From positions 1 to 18,063 of the forward strand of contig JBIOTQ010000146.1 in NCBI GenBank assembly GCA_044866075.1: a stretch of 18,063 nt of DNA, read 5' to 3'. How positions within the stretch are numbered: the stretch's first letter is position 1; every line of letters begins with the position of its first letter. The stretch comes from JBASRP01 sp044866075. GTDB lineage: Bacteria > Actinomycetota > AC-67. Shown here in pieces: positions 1 through 7,064 of this stretch. A model generated the notes under the pieces. That model was not told the origin of the DNA, made no database searches, and worked only from the letters and a program-made list of their open reading frames with translations. Made by a program: the position numbers and the translations under genes.

Positions 1-108
1 CCCCGGCCAATCGGCCGGGGTCTTGCTTTGCGAAACAACGACGAGCCGGCTCACGTGAGCCGGCTCGTCGTTGTTTCGCAAAGCAAGACCCCGGCCGATT
101 GGCCGGGG
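1..108. repeat. Perfect 108-bp palindrome at the window edge
   Basis: Every base from 1 to 54 pairs with its partner in 55 to 108, with the centre inside CACGTG at 52-57 and no spacer. Nested inside are two copies of the 10-bp palindrome GAGCCGGCTC (43-52 and 57-66) separated by ACGT. Each end carries a small hairpin, CCCCGGCC-4 nt-GGCCGGGG (1-20 and 89-108). The right arm makes sense as the terminator of the surface-protein gene that ends at 134. The left arm is its mirror image and stops exactly at the window edge, so the repeat may extend further. A perfect mirror at a sequence end can also be a fold-back assembly artefact. Confidence 0.9.
79..108 (-). terminator. Intrinsic terminator of the LPxTG surface-protein gene
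   Basis: Read on the minus strand, about 25 nt after the TAA stop at 136-134, an 8-bp GC-only stem (CCCCGGCC/GGCCGGGG, 4-nt loop, 89-108) is followed by TCTTGCTTTG, a moderately T-rich tract. This is the usual form of a Rho-independent terminator. The T tract is interrupted, so efficiency is uncertain. The surrounding large palindrome could form an alternative, much longer hairpin. Confidence 0.6.
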
Positions 109-133
109 TCCGCTTCTACCTATGTGGCCGGTG

Positions 134-1873
134 TTATGCGTGACGCCTGATCTGACGGATCGTCACTCCGGCCAAGCTCAGCAGCATCAGCGCAGCGAGG
201 ATCGTGGCGCTGCTGGTGCCCACGCCCGTCGGCGGGAGCTTCGCCGTGAGGACCACCGGCACCTGCAGCGGCGTGGACTTACCCACGATCGCGTTGCCGT
301 TGCCCTCGCCCTCGCAGTTCCCGAGGACCGCGCTGACGTTGGCGATGTCCTTGATGACGCCACCGCCGCCTTGCGCGCGGATCGTCGTTGTGACGCTCTT
401 CGACCCGCCCTTCGGGATGCCGCCGATGTTGTTCCAGATGATGGTGCCCGAGTCGAGGTTCGCGCCGTCCGGAACGGTGTTCGCCGCCGGGCTCGTGGAA
501 AGAACCTCGAACTTCGCGTCACCATCGGTCGTGATGTCGTCGACGACCTTGACCGCCGTCAGGTCGCAACCGAACGGGTTGTCGATCTTGATCGTCACCA
601 CGAACGACTGGTTGACCGTGACGCCCGGCGGGTTCGCCGACTTGGTGACCGGGATACCGCAGTCGATACCGCCGGCCGGAACCGCAGACTTGACCTCCAT
701 GTGGCCGAGACGCAGGTGCGCCGCGTGCGTCGTGTCGTCCGGGTTCAGGACCGTCAGCCGCACGACGTCGACGGCAGCCGATGCCGAGGTGCCGGTCGCA
801 GCCACCGGCGGCTTCGAGCCGAAGGCTCCGCCGATTGCCCGCGGGTCCTCACCGATCGTGAGGTGAACCAGCGGCGAGGCGTCGATGTCGAGACCGCCCG
901 GAGACAGGTTGTCGATGATGTCGTCGAGCGTGATGATGTTCGTCACGTCGTGATTCACGCCCTGGAGGATCCGTAGGAGCGGCGTGCTGACCGACGCGTC
1001 CCCGGGGCCGTACACGATGCGTGCCGTACCCGGAAGGCCGCCCGCCTCGGAGCGGAGGACCCACTCGCCCGCGAACTCAAGGGTGACCTCGTTCGCGGTG
1101 CCCTTGAACAGCGTGATCGGGGCGATCGTCATGCGGACCTCGGAGGAGAGGCCCCACGCCGCGCCGACCGCCTTGCCGGCGTTGTTCTTCGCGACGTCCA
1201 TGAACTCGTGCGAGTAGCTCGACGCAACGCCACGGGTGTGGCCCGCTTCGTCCGCGTCGGTCGCAACCAGCGGCAGGTCGAACGACCCATCGGAGTTCGT
1301 GTCCGGGCCGGTGTTGATCAGTTGGACGTCCGCGGCGTGACCCTTACCGAAGCTGATGTCACGGCCGAGGATGCACTGCCCCTCGAACCAGTTCGCGTGC
1401 GAAGCTCCACGCAGAACAGAGGCCCACGCGAGCGGGTCGCCGGGAACGTTGATGACGTCGGTCAGGTTGTCGGCAGCGTTCGGCGGAGCGGAGTTCACGG
1501 CGGGATCCGGAAGCGGAATCGTCGCCGGGTCACCGTTCGCGGTGCCGAGACCAACCTCGAGGCCCGAGCCGCGACCATAACTCCGCTTGCTCGCCGCGGC
1601 GGCCGAGACGGTCTTGCCCATCTCGTTCGTGTGCGCCTTGATGCCCGCGGAGTCGACCTGGGAGCCCGTGAACGCCTCGTTGACGTCGGCCACACGCGTG
1701 CCGCCCATCTCGAGTGCGTCCGCGTGCAATACGGTCCCGGTCGAAGACCCGCGGAAGTCCGCGTCCGAGAACTTGACCGCGCCGAACGCGGCCGTCGCGG
1801 AGAAGGAAAGCGCCAAGATCGCCACTAGGGCGATCACACCGTAGGCCTTCCGACTCCTGGTCTTAATGCCCAT
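134..1873 (-). CDS. Secreted LPxTG sortase-anchored surface protein with DUF11-like domain
   Basis: The product is 579 aa. A signal peptide is visible: basic start (KTRSRK, residues 4-9), hydrophobic core 12-25 and an AxA-type cleavage site near A28. The C-terminus has the full sortase sorting signal: LPPTG at 546-550, a hydrophobic stretch of about 20 residues, and a basic tail IRRHA. Residues about 408-520 look like a DUF11-type beta-sandwich stalk (VTKSANPPGVTVNQ, then IDNPFG, then a VVDD strand). The region 33-400 is not recognised; it has four scattered Asp/Asn/Gly-rich loops and could bind a ligand. Cysteines are few (C167, C404, C436, C520). The ATG at 1873 is supported by GGGAGG five nt upstream (1879-1884). 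It is probably a single-gene unit with a long leader and its own terminator. The protein would be fixed to the cell wall. No link to the steroid genes next door is evident. Confidence 0.85.
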   Translation of the reverse strand: MGIKTRSRKAYGVIALVAILALSFSATAAFGAVKFSDADFRGSSTGTVLHADALEMGGTRVADVNEAFTGSQVDSAGIKAHTNEMGKTVSAAAASKRSYGRGSGLEVGLGTANGDPATIPLPDPAVNSAPPNAADNLTDVINVPGDPLAWASVLRGASHANWFEGQCILGRDISFGKGHAADVQLINTGPDTNSDGSFDLPLVATDADEAGHTRGVASSYSHEFMDVAKNNAGKAVGAAWGLSSEVRMTIAPITLFKGTANEVTLEFAGEWVLRSEAGGLPGTARIVYGPGDASVSTPLLRILQGVNHDVTNIITLDDIIDNLSPGGLDIDASPLVHLTIGEDPRAIGGAFGSKPPVAATGTSASAAVDVVRLTVLNPDDTTHAAHLRLGHMEVKSAVPAGGIDCGIPVTKSANPPGVTVNQSFVVTIKIDNPFGCDLTAVKVVDDITTDGDAKFEVLSTSPAANTVPDGANLDSGTIIWNNIGGIPKGGSKSVTTTIRAQGGGGVIKDIANVSAVLGNCEGEGNGNAIVGKSTPLQVPVVLTAKLPPTGVGTSSATILAALMLLSLAGVTIRQIRRHA

Positions 1874-2208
1874 CTCGACCTCCCTCTACAGACCCGGCCG
1901 GCTCCGTTTCTACCCACGTTGAGCCGGATGCAGCCTAACTGTCCCAGACTCTCGCCAGAAGAGCCTTTCGTCCTTCTCCCTTAACGAGTGGTAAAGGTCC
2001 TCGTTACGAGATACGCACCACACCGCAAGTTCCAACGCGAGACTTCCCTATTCGATGTGGCGACTCCTCTCCGTGGTCGTTACGTTACCCCGGTTGGTTC
2101 GATTTGAACCGTAAGGCGAACTTTCTTCGCTACGGAGAGAGAGCAGAGCGAGCACAACCGGCAAGTTATCAATGAGTCAATTGTCAATACTTGTTTCGAG
2201 TCGCTTTT
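1874..2208 (-). promoter_or_regulatory. 335-bp non-coding leader/promoter region of the surface-protein gene
   Basis: No open frame here looks coding, and the base composition is clearly more AT-rich than the genes. It separates the end of the 13-gene operon (stop at 2211-2209) from the surface-protein start at 1873. Visible elements are an inverted repeat TAACGAG-11 nt-CTCGTTA (1982-2006) with an overlapping CTCGTTACGAG palindrome (2000-2010), a GGTTC-5 nt-GAACC repeat (2096-2110), a GCGAA-5 nt-TTCGC repeat (2116-2130), and three spaced copies of (G/A)TCAAT (2168-2188). A promoter for the surface-protein gene should lie here, but no -35/-10 pair with good spacing could be picked. No strong terminator follows the operon. 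Confidence 0.5.
1982..2010. promoter_or_regulatory. Candidate operator: TAACGAG/CTCGTTA inverted repeats
   Basis: TAACGAG (1982-1988) and its exact complement CTCGTTA (2000-2006) are separated by 11 nt. The second arm overlaps an 11-bp palindrome, CTCGTTACGAG (2000-2010), so three half-sites lie within 29 bp, about 110-135 nt upstream of the surface-protein start. This arrangement is typical of a dimeric repressor or activator site. A short RNA hairpin in the leader is the alternative. No regulator gene is nearby to support a name. Confidence 0.35.
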
Positions 2209-3399
2209 TTACTTCCGCAACGACCCGAAAGGAACCTGCTTATCGGGGCTCGTGTCTTTGGGAAGTCCTAGGACCCGTTCTCCGATGAGGTTTTTTTGTA
2301 TCTCGTCGGTGCCGCCCCCGATGTGGAAAGCGGGCCCGCCGAGGAACGCCCGCTGGACGGCATCTCCGCCGGCCGTCATGACCGTCGCGTCCGGTCCGAG
2401 GATCATCATTCCGGCCGCCGCCGTGTCCGAGACGAGGTTCGCGAGGACGAGCTTCACGATCGATCCTTCCGCGTCGGGGATCTGGCCGCGACCGATCTTC
2501 GCGAGGATGCGTGCGTTCAAGAACTCGAGGATCCGCTTCTGCGTATAGACCCGGGCGAGACGATCGCGCGTGACGCCCTCCATGTTCGACCCGCGCTCGC
2601 GCGCGGCCTCGACGAGCTTTTCGAAGGGGAAGATGTAGCCGCCGGTCGCGCTTCCGATCGACATGCGTTCGTGCATCAGCGTCGTGATGGCGATCCGCCA
2701 GCCGTCCCCGGGTTCGCCGAGCCGGTTCGCGTGCGGCACGCGCACGTCCGAGAGAAAGACCTCGTTGAAGTGCGCGCCGCCGTCCATCTGCTTCAGCGGC
2801 CGCACCTCGAAGCCCGGCGCATGCATGTCCACGAGCAGGTACACGAGACCCTTGTGCTTGGGGACGTCGAAGTCGTGCCGCGCCAGGAGCAGGCCCCTGT
2901 CGGCATCGTGGGCGCTGGACGACCAGACCTTCTGGCCGGTGACGACCCAGTCGTCTCCGTCGCGCACCGCGCGCGTCGTGATCGAGGCGAGGTCGCTGCC
3001 GGCGCCGGGCTCGGAGAAAAGCTGGCACCAGATCTCGTCCCCGCCGAGGAGCGGCGGCAGGTAGCGCTGCTTCTGCTCGTCGGACGCGTGCGAGATGATC
3101 GTCGGGCCGGCCATCCCGAACCCGACGACGTTGAACGGGATCGTGGCCCCGGCGCGCGCCTTTTCCTGCCCCCAGACCGTCGCTTCGAGCGGGCCGAAGC
3201 CACGCCCGCCGTACTCGGCGGGCCAGCTCGGCGCTCCCCAGCCGCCGGACGCAAGCCGCTTCTGCCAGGCGCGTGCCCGGTCCGGGTCGTAGCGGCCGGT
3301 GTCGGGGTGCTCGCGCTGGAACGCCGTCCAGTTCTCGTCGAGCCACGCGCGCGCTTCTGCGCGGATCGCGGCGAGATGTTCGGGTTCTTCGAAGTCCAT
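2209..3399 (-). CDS. Acyl-CoA dehydrogenase, large catalytic-type subunit
   Basis: The product is 396 aa and has the whole ACAD fold: N-terminal helical domain with WPAEYGG (59-65), middle beta domain with the FSEPGAGSDLAS signature (128-139), and a C-terminal helical domain ending in GGGTDEIQKN (361-370). The usual MCAD-type catalytic glutamate before GT is a glycine here. However, HER at 243-245 puts E244 at the position used by isovaleryl-CoA dehydrogenase and by the catalytic subunits of the mycobacterial steroid ACADs, so the enzyme should be active. It would introduce an alpha,beta double bond into an acyl-CoA using FAD and an electron-transfer flavoprotein. The ATG at 3399 shares one base with the ltp2 stop (TGATG), so translation is probably coupled. 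A longer frame running upstream lies inside ltp2 and was not used. This is the last gene of the operon. The exact substrate is unknown. Confidence 0.88.
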   Translation of the reverse strand: MDFEEPEHLAAIRAEARAWLDENWTAFQREHPDTGRYDPDRARAWQKRLASGGWGAPSWPAEYGGRGFGPLEATVWGQEKARAGATIPFNVVGFGMAGPTIISHASDEQKQRYLPPLLGGDEIWCQLFSEPGAGSDLASITTRAVRDGDDWVVTGQKVWSSSAHDADRGLLLARHDFDVPKHKGLVYLLVDMHAPGFEVRPLKQMDGGAHFNEVFLSDVRVPHANRLGEPGDGWRIAITTLMHERMSIGSATGGYIFPFEKLVEAARERGSNMEGVTRDRLARVYTQKRILEFLNARILAKIGRGQIPDAEGSIVKLVLANLVSDTAAAGMMILGPDATVMTAGGDAVQRAFLGGPAFHIGGGTDEIQKNLIGERVLGLPKDTSPDKQVPFGSLRK

Positions 3400-4565
3400 C
3401 AGCGGTCCTTCGTGACGATGAAGCCGCTCGTCGGGACGCCGACGCCGGCGGTGACCAATACATTGGTGACGTCGGCGACCTGGTTCACTGCGCTGCCGCG
3501 AACCTGTCGCACGCCTTCGGCGATGCCGTTCATCCCGTGGATGTACCCCTCGCCGAGCTGCCCGCCGTTCGTGTTGACCGGGAAGCCGCCGCCGGGGCCG
3601 ATGCCGACGTCGCGCACGAAGTCCTTGCCTTCGCCGTGCCCGCAGAAGCCGAAGCTCTCCAGCTGCATCAGCACGAACGGACTGAACGGGTCGTAGATCA
3701 CGGCAGTCTGCATGTCCTTCGGCGTCAGCCCCGACTGCTCCCACAGGCGCCGCGCGACCACGTCGGCCTCGGCGAGCCGAGTCAGGTCCTCGCGGTAGTA
3801 CGAGGTCATCTCCTCTTGCTCGGCGCCCGATCCTTGCGAGGCCGCCGCGATGACCGCGGGCGGCTGGCGCAGATCACGAGCGCGTTCGAGTGTCGTCACG
3901 ACGACGGCCACTCCCCCGTCGGATTCCTGGCAGCAGTCGAGGAGGCGCAGCGGCTCGACGATCCAGCGGCTCGCCTGGTGGTCGGCGAGCGTCACCGGCT
4001 TCTCGTAAAACCACGCGGCCGGGTTCGTCGCCGCGAACGCGCGGTGCGCGACGGACACCAGTCCGAGGTCTTCGCTCGTCGCGCCGAAGGCGTGCATGTA
4101 GCGTTGTGAGTGCATCGCCACCCAGCCGGCCGGAGTCGTCAGCCCGAACGGGAAGTACCAGCCGTAGTGGATCCGCTCGGCCGTCGGTTTCGCGTGGGCG
4201 CTGGTGCCGAAACGGCCCCAGGAGCGGCCGTTGAAGGCGCGGTAGCAGACGACGACGTTCGCCTCTCCGGTCGCGACGGCCATCGCGGCCTGGTGGACGA
4301 CCGCGCACGCCGCTCCCCCGCCGTACTGGATACGGCTGAGGAACGTGAGGTCGCCGCAGCCGAGGTTGCGCGCGACCTCGATCTCCTCGTTGGAGTCCAT
4401 CGAGAAGGTCGAGAAGCCGTCGACGTCCTTCGGGCTCAACCCGGCGTCGGCGAGCGCCGCTGCCGACGCCTCGACGGCCAGACGCATCTCGGTGCGGCCG
4501 GAGTCCTTCGACAGTTCGGTCTGGCCGATGCCGGCGATCGCGGTCTTGCCTGCGATGCCGCTCAC
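3399..4565 (-). CDS. ltp2: Ltp2-type steroid side-chain retro-aldolase (SCP2-thiolase fold)
   Basis: The product is 388 aa (Mycobacterium Ltp2 is of about the same size). It closely recalls Ltp2: IAGIGQTELSKDSGR near the start, FSMDSNEEIEVAR (54-66), YGGGAACA (81-88), EPLRLLDCCQESDG (204-217) and GEGYIHGMNG (338-347). The thiolase nucleophile position in the YGGGAACA segment is glycine, so it should not act as a Claisen thiolase. In known Ltp2 enzymes, conserved tyrosines do the chemistry, and Y341 is a candidate. Ltp2 works with the DUF35 domain of ChsH2 to cleave 17-hydroxy-3-oxo-pregnene-20-carboxyl-CoA to a 17-ketosteroid and propionyl-CoA. The start is GTG, overlapping the chsH1 stop (GTGA), with GGAG about 9 nt upstream. 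The adjacent chsH1, chsH2 and fadE28-like genes support the call, though the natural substrate in this organism is inferred. Confidence 0.88.
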   Translation of the reverse strand: MSGIAGKTAIAGIGQTELSKDSGRTEMRLAVEASAAALADAGLSPKDVDGFSTFSMDSNEEIEVARNLGCGDLTFLSRIQYGGGAACAVVHQAAMAVATGEANVVVCYRAFNGRSWGRFGTSAHAKPTAERIHYGWYFPFGLTTPAGWVAMHSQRYMHAFGATSEDLGLVSVAHRAFAATNPAAWFYEKPVTLADHQASRWIVEPLRLLDCCQESDGGVAVVVTTLERARDLRQPPAVIAAASQGSGAEQEEMTSYYREDLTRLAEADVVARRLWEQSGLTPKDMQTAVIYDPFSPFVLMQLESFGFCGHGEGKDFVRDVGIGPGGGFPVNTNGGQLGEGYIHGMNGIAEGVRQVRGSAVNQVADVTNVLVTAGVGVPTSGFIVTKDR

Positions 4566-4981
4566 GATCGCGCTCCGGCGGGCAGCGAGAGCTTCACCGT
4601 GCCGGTGACGTGGTCGCCGAGCGAGTTGGCGCCGCGGATCTCGACCTCGACGTCGGCGCCGTCGACCGCCGTCACGCGGCCGCTGAGTCGCATCGTGTCG
4701 CCGGGGTAGTTCGGCGCCCCGAGGCGGATCTTCACCGCGCGCAGCAGCGCCTCGGGCCCGGCCCAGTCGGTCACGAAGCGGCCGACGAGTCCGTTGGTCG
4801 TGAGGATGTTCATGAAGATGTCCTTCGCGCCGCGTTGCTTCGCGAGCGCGCTGTCGTGGTGCACGTCCTGGTAGTCGCGCGACGCGATCGCGCCCGCGAC
4901 GATCAGCGTGGTCGTGATGGGGATATCGAGCGGCGTCAGCTCATCGCCGACGTGCACCTCCGCACGCGTCAGCGTCTTCAC
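4562..4981 (-). CDS. chsH1: ChsH1-type MaoC-like enoyl-CoA hydratase subunit
   Basis: The product is a 139-aa single hot-dog domain, close to the size of ChsH1. The hydratase motif is intact: RDYQDVHHD (35-43) gives D36 and H41, five residues apart as in (R)-specific enoyl-CoA hydratases. In mycobacteria, ChsH1 pairs with the MaoC half of ChsH2 to hydrate the C17-C20 double bond in the last side-chain cycle, supplying the catalytic residues. That fits here, since the ChsH2 partner lacks the histidine. The start chosen is GTG at 4981, which overlaps the stop of the upstream dehydrogenase (GTGA, 4-nt overlap). The longer frame reaching to 5233 has low-complexity Arg/Ala sequence inside the upstream gene and is spurious. 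The stop overlaps the ltp2 GTG in the same way. Confidence 0.87.
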   Translation of the reverse strand: MKTLTRAEVHVGDELTPLDIPITTTLIVAGAIASRDYQDVHHDSALAKQRGAKDIFMNILTTNGLVGRFVTDWAGPEALLRAVKIRLGAPNYPGDTMRLSGRVTAVDGADVEVEIRGANSLGDHVTGTVKLSLPAGARS

Positions 4982-6105
4982 CGGACGCCCTCCTCCGCCA
5001 TCCGGGCTCCGAGCCGCGCGAGCTGGAGGTTGGCGCCCCCGAGCGTCAGCTCCACCTGCTTCCCGCGCAACGTGTAGCGGTGCAGCGGGTACTCGATGTC
5101 GACGCCGATGCCACCGTGGAGGTGTTGCGCGGCGGCGAGCACGCGGTGCCCGCCGTCGGCGGCCCAGAACTTCGCCACCGCGACCTCCTGCGTCGCCGGC
5201 AGGCCGTCGTCGAGGCGCCAAGCCGCCTCCCACAGCGTCCAGCGCATCGCCTCGACGTCGATGTAGCAGTCGGCGACGCGCTGCTGGACGGCCTGGAACT
5301 TCGCGAGGGGGCGGCCGAACTGCTCACGGCCGGACAAGTACTCGGCGGTGAGCGCGAGGGCGCGCTCGGCCAGGCCGACCTGTAGTGCGCACAGCCCGAC
5401 GAGCGCGCGGTCGTGTACCCACCCGATCGCGTCGGGTTCGGAGCCGGACTCGACGAGGACGTCGTCCTCGGGGACCGCGGCGCCGTCGAGCTCGAGCATC
5501 ATGGCGATCTCGCCGCTCGTGATGCGCTGCGTCTGCGCGTCGACCCCGGCGGCGCGCGGGTCGAGCAGGAACAGGCCGGGCTCCCCGTGATCCGTGATCG
5601 CGGGGACGACCACGCGCTCGGCGAGGTGCGCGGCCGGAACCGATGTCTTCGTGCCTTGCAGGCGCCAGGCGTCGCCTTCCCACGACGCCGCCGTCGTGGG
5701 ACGCCGCGGATCGTCGGCGTACGGCTCGGACAGCGCGGCGGTCATGAACGCCTCGCCTCCGATAACTCTCGTGAGCAGCGTCCGGTGCTGCTCGCTGGAC
5801 CCGAAGCGCGCGAGCGGCTGCGCACCCAGCACCAGCGTCTCCCACAGAGGGACCGGCGCGACGGTGGCGCCGGCCTGCTCGAGCAGGAGGCAGAGCTCGA
5901 TCACTCCCCCGCCGATCCCGCCCTCGCTCTCGGGGATTCCCGCGCCGAGCAGGTTGGCGCGCGCCAGCTCGGCCCACAGTGTCCGGTCGACGCGTTCGGG
6001 CCCGGCTTCGACCTCTTTCAGGCGGTCCTGCGTCGCGTGCCCGGCGAAGATCTCGCGCGCGAGCCCGCGCACGGCCTCCTGCTCTTCGGTGAACGCGAGA
6101 TCCAT
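4978..6105 (-). CDS. Acyl-CoA dehydrogenase small subunit, FadE28-like
   Basis: The product is 375 aa. It has an ACAD fold with the FAD-contact motif REQFGRPLAKFQAVQ (260-274) and HLHGGIGVDIEYPLHRY (328-344), a pattern I associate with FadE28 (ChsE1) of the mycobacterial igr operon. Both known positions for the catalytic glutamate are occupied by other residues (by eye A234 and L355), as expected for the non-catalytic but FAD-binding half of an alpha2beta2 steroid dehydrogenase. The likely partner is the large subunit encoded at 7061-8242 (or 2209-3399). ATG at 6105 lies 2 nt after the chsH2 stop. The long N-terminal extension reading back to 6948 is Arg-rich shadow sequence inside chsH2 and was discarded. 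It overlaps chsH1 by 4 nt. Confidence 0.87.
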   Translation of the reverse strand: MDLAFTEEQEAVRGLAREIFAGHATQDRLKEVEAGPERVDRTLWAELARANLLGAGIPESEGGIGGGVIELCLLLEQAGATVAPVPLWETLVLGAQPLARFGSSEQHRTLLTRVIGGEAFMTAALSEPYADDPRRPTTAASWEGDAWRLQGTKTSVPAAHLAERVVVPAITDHGEPGLFLLDPRAAGVDAQTQRITSGEIAMMLELDGAAVPEDDVLVESGSEPDAIGWVHDRALVGLCALQVGLAERALALTAEYLSGREQFGRPLAKFQAVQQRVADCYIDVEAMRWTLWEAAWRLDDGLPATQEVAVAKFWAADGGHRVLAAAQHLHGGIGVDIEYPLHRYTLRGKQVELTLGGANLQLARLGARMAEEGVR

Positions 6106-6107
6106 CG

Positions 6108-7064
6108 TCAGCTCCGGCGGCGGAAGACGGGAACGGTGAGTGTGTCGTCGATCTGAAGGAACTCGGTCTCGACCGGCATCCCGATGCGCACGTCGGCGGG
6201 CTCGATGCCCGTCATGTTGGCGAGGAGGCGCGTCCCTTCCTCGAGCTGCACCAGCGCCACGACGTACGGCACCTGGAAACCGGGGACCGGCGGGTGGTGG
6301 TGGACCGCGAACGAGTACACCTCGCCGCGTCCGCTCGCGCGCACGGTGTCCCACTCGAGCGAGCCGCACTCGCCGCACATCGCGCGCGGCGGGTGGCGCA
6401 AGGTCTTGCAGCTCGTGCAGCGCTGGATCAGGAGCTCGCCGCGGCGCGCGCCCTCCCAGAAGAACTCGGTGTCCTGGTTGATCGCCGGCCGGGGCCGCGC
6501 GGACGGCGACGTATCGACCGCGGGTCCGGCGGATCGGTCCGGCGGCCGGAACTTCAGGTAGCGCTGCATCATCCGGCCGACGACCGCACCCGTCTGGTCG
6601 CAGTAGGTCGTGACGGTCGAGAAGAAGTGCCCCGTGCCGAGGCCGGTGCGCTTCTCGTCCGAGACCTCCTCGATGACGGAGTTGGCCACGATCACGTCGC
6701 CCGGTCGCAGGTAGCGCTCGTAGGCCTGCTCGCAGTTCGTCGCGACGATCGACGTGAAACCCGCCTCGTCGAGCAACGCCATCAGCTCCGACTGCGCGTT
6801 CTCCGACGGCGGCGCGGGGGGTTTCATGCCGCGCATCGTCCAGACCTGCAACATCGTCGGCGGCGCGACGATCCCGCCGTGCACCGACCACGACGCGAAC
6901 TTCTCGTCCGTGTAGACGGGGTTCGCGTCGCCGAGCGCTTCGCACCAATGGCGGATCATCGGCTCGTTCACGGCGTCGGGCCCTTGGACCTGTGGCCCGG
7001 CGTTGCGGCCCACGAACGCACGGAGCTTGTCGAGGAAGGCGGCCTCGGTCCGTGTCGCGCTCAT
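6108..7064 (-). CDS. chsH2: ChsH2-type fusion of MaoC-like hydratase and DUF35 domains
   Basis: The product is 318 aa in two parts, matching the architecture and approximate length of ChsH2. Residues 1-175 form a MaoC hot-dog domain, and about 196-315 form a DUF35 domain with a rubredoxin-like zinc ribbon (C216, C219, C230, C233) followed by an OB fold. In the MaoC part the motif reads GDANPVY (45-51): the Asp (D46) is kept but the catalytic His is Tyr51, so activity should depend on ChsH1. In the known system the DUF35 half binds and organises Ltp2, handing the hydrated thioester to the aldolase. ATG at 7064 overlaps the stop of the upstream dehydrogenase (ATGA). The fusion and its place between the two ACAD genes make this one of the most secure calls in the window. 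Confidence 0.9.
   Translation of the reverse strand: MSATRTEAAFLDKLRAFVGRNAGPQVQGPDAVNEPMIRHWCEALGDANPVYTDEKFASWSVHGGIVAPPTMLQVWTMRGMKPPAPPSENAQSELMALLDEAGFTSIVATNCEQAYERYLRPGDVIVANSVIEEVSDEKRTGLGTGHFFSTVTTYCDQTGAVVGRMMQRYLKFRPPDRSAGPAVDTSPSARPRPAINQDTEFFWEGARRGELLIQRCTSCKTLRHPPRAMCGECGSLEWDTVRASGRGEVYSFAVHHHPPVPGFQVPYVVALVQLEEGTRLLANMTGIEPADVRIGMPVETEFLQIDDTLTVPVFRRRS

Noticed and set aside
71..976. 301-aa plus-strand frame over the surface-protein gene
   Set aside because: Shadow of the LPxTG gene, beginning inside the palindrome/terminator.
2096..2110. GGTTCGATTTGAACC as a tRNA T-arm
   Set aside because: It resembles a T-loop (GGTTCGA), but no acceptor, D or anticodon arms or CCA end can be folded around it.
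1874..2130. A riboswitch (c-di-GMP or c-di-AMP type) in the long leader
   Set aside because: The conserved core sequences of those classes could not be found; only short inverted repeats are present.
2159..2187. TTGACA on the minus strand (2187-2182) as a -35 box
   Set aside because: At 16-18 bp spacing the -10 region reads TTGCCG-like sequence, so no promoter can be supported.
4978..6948. A 656-aa fused reading of the FadE28-like gene
   Set aside because: The first 280 residues are Arg-rich frame-shifted chsH2; the enzyme begins at the ATG at 6105.
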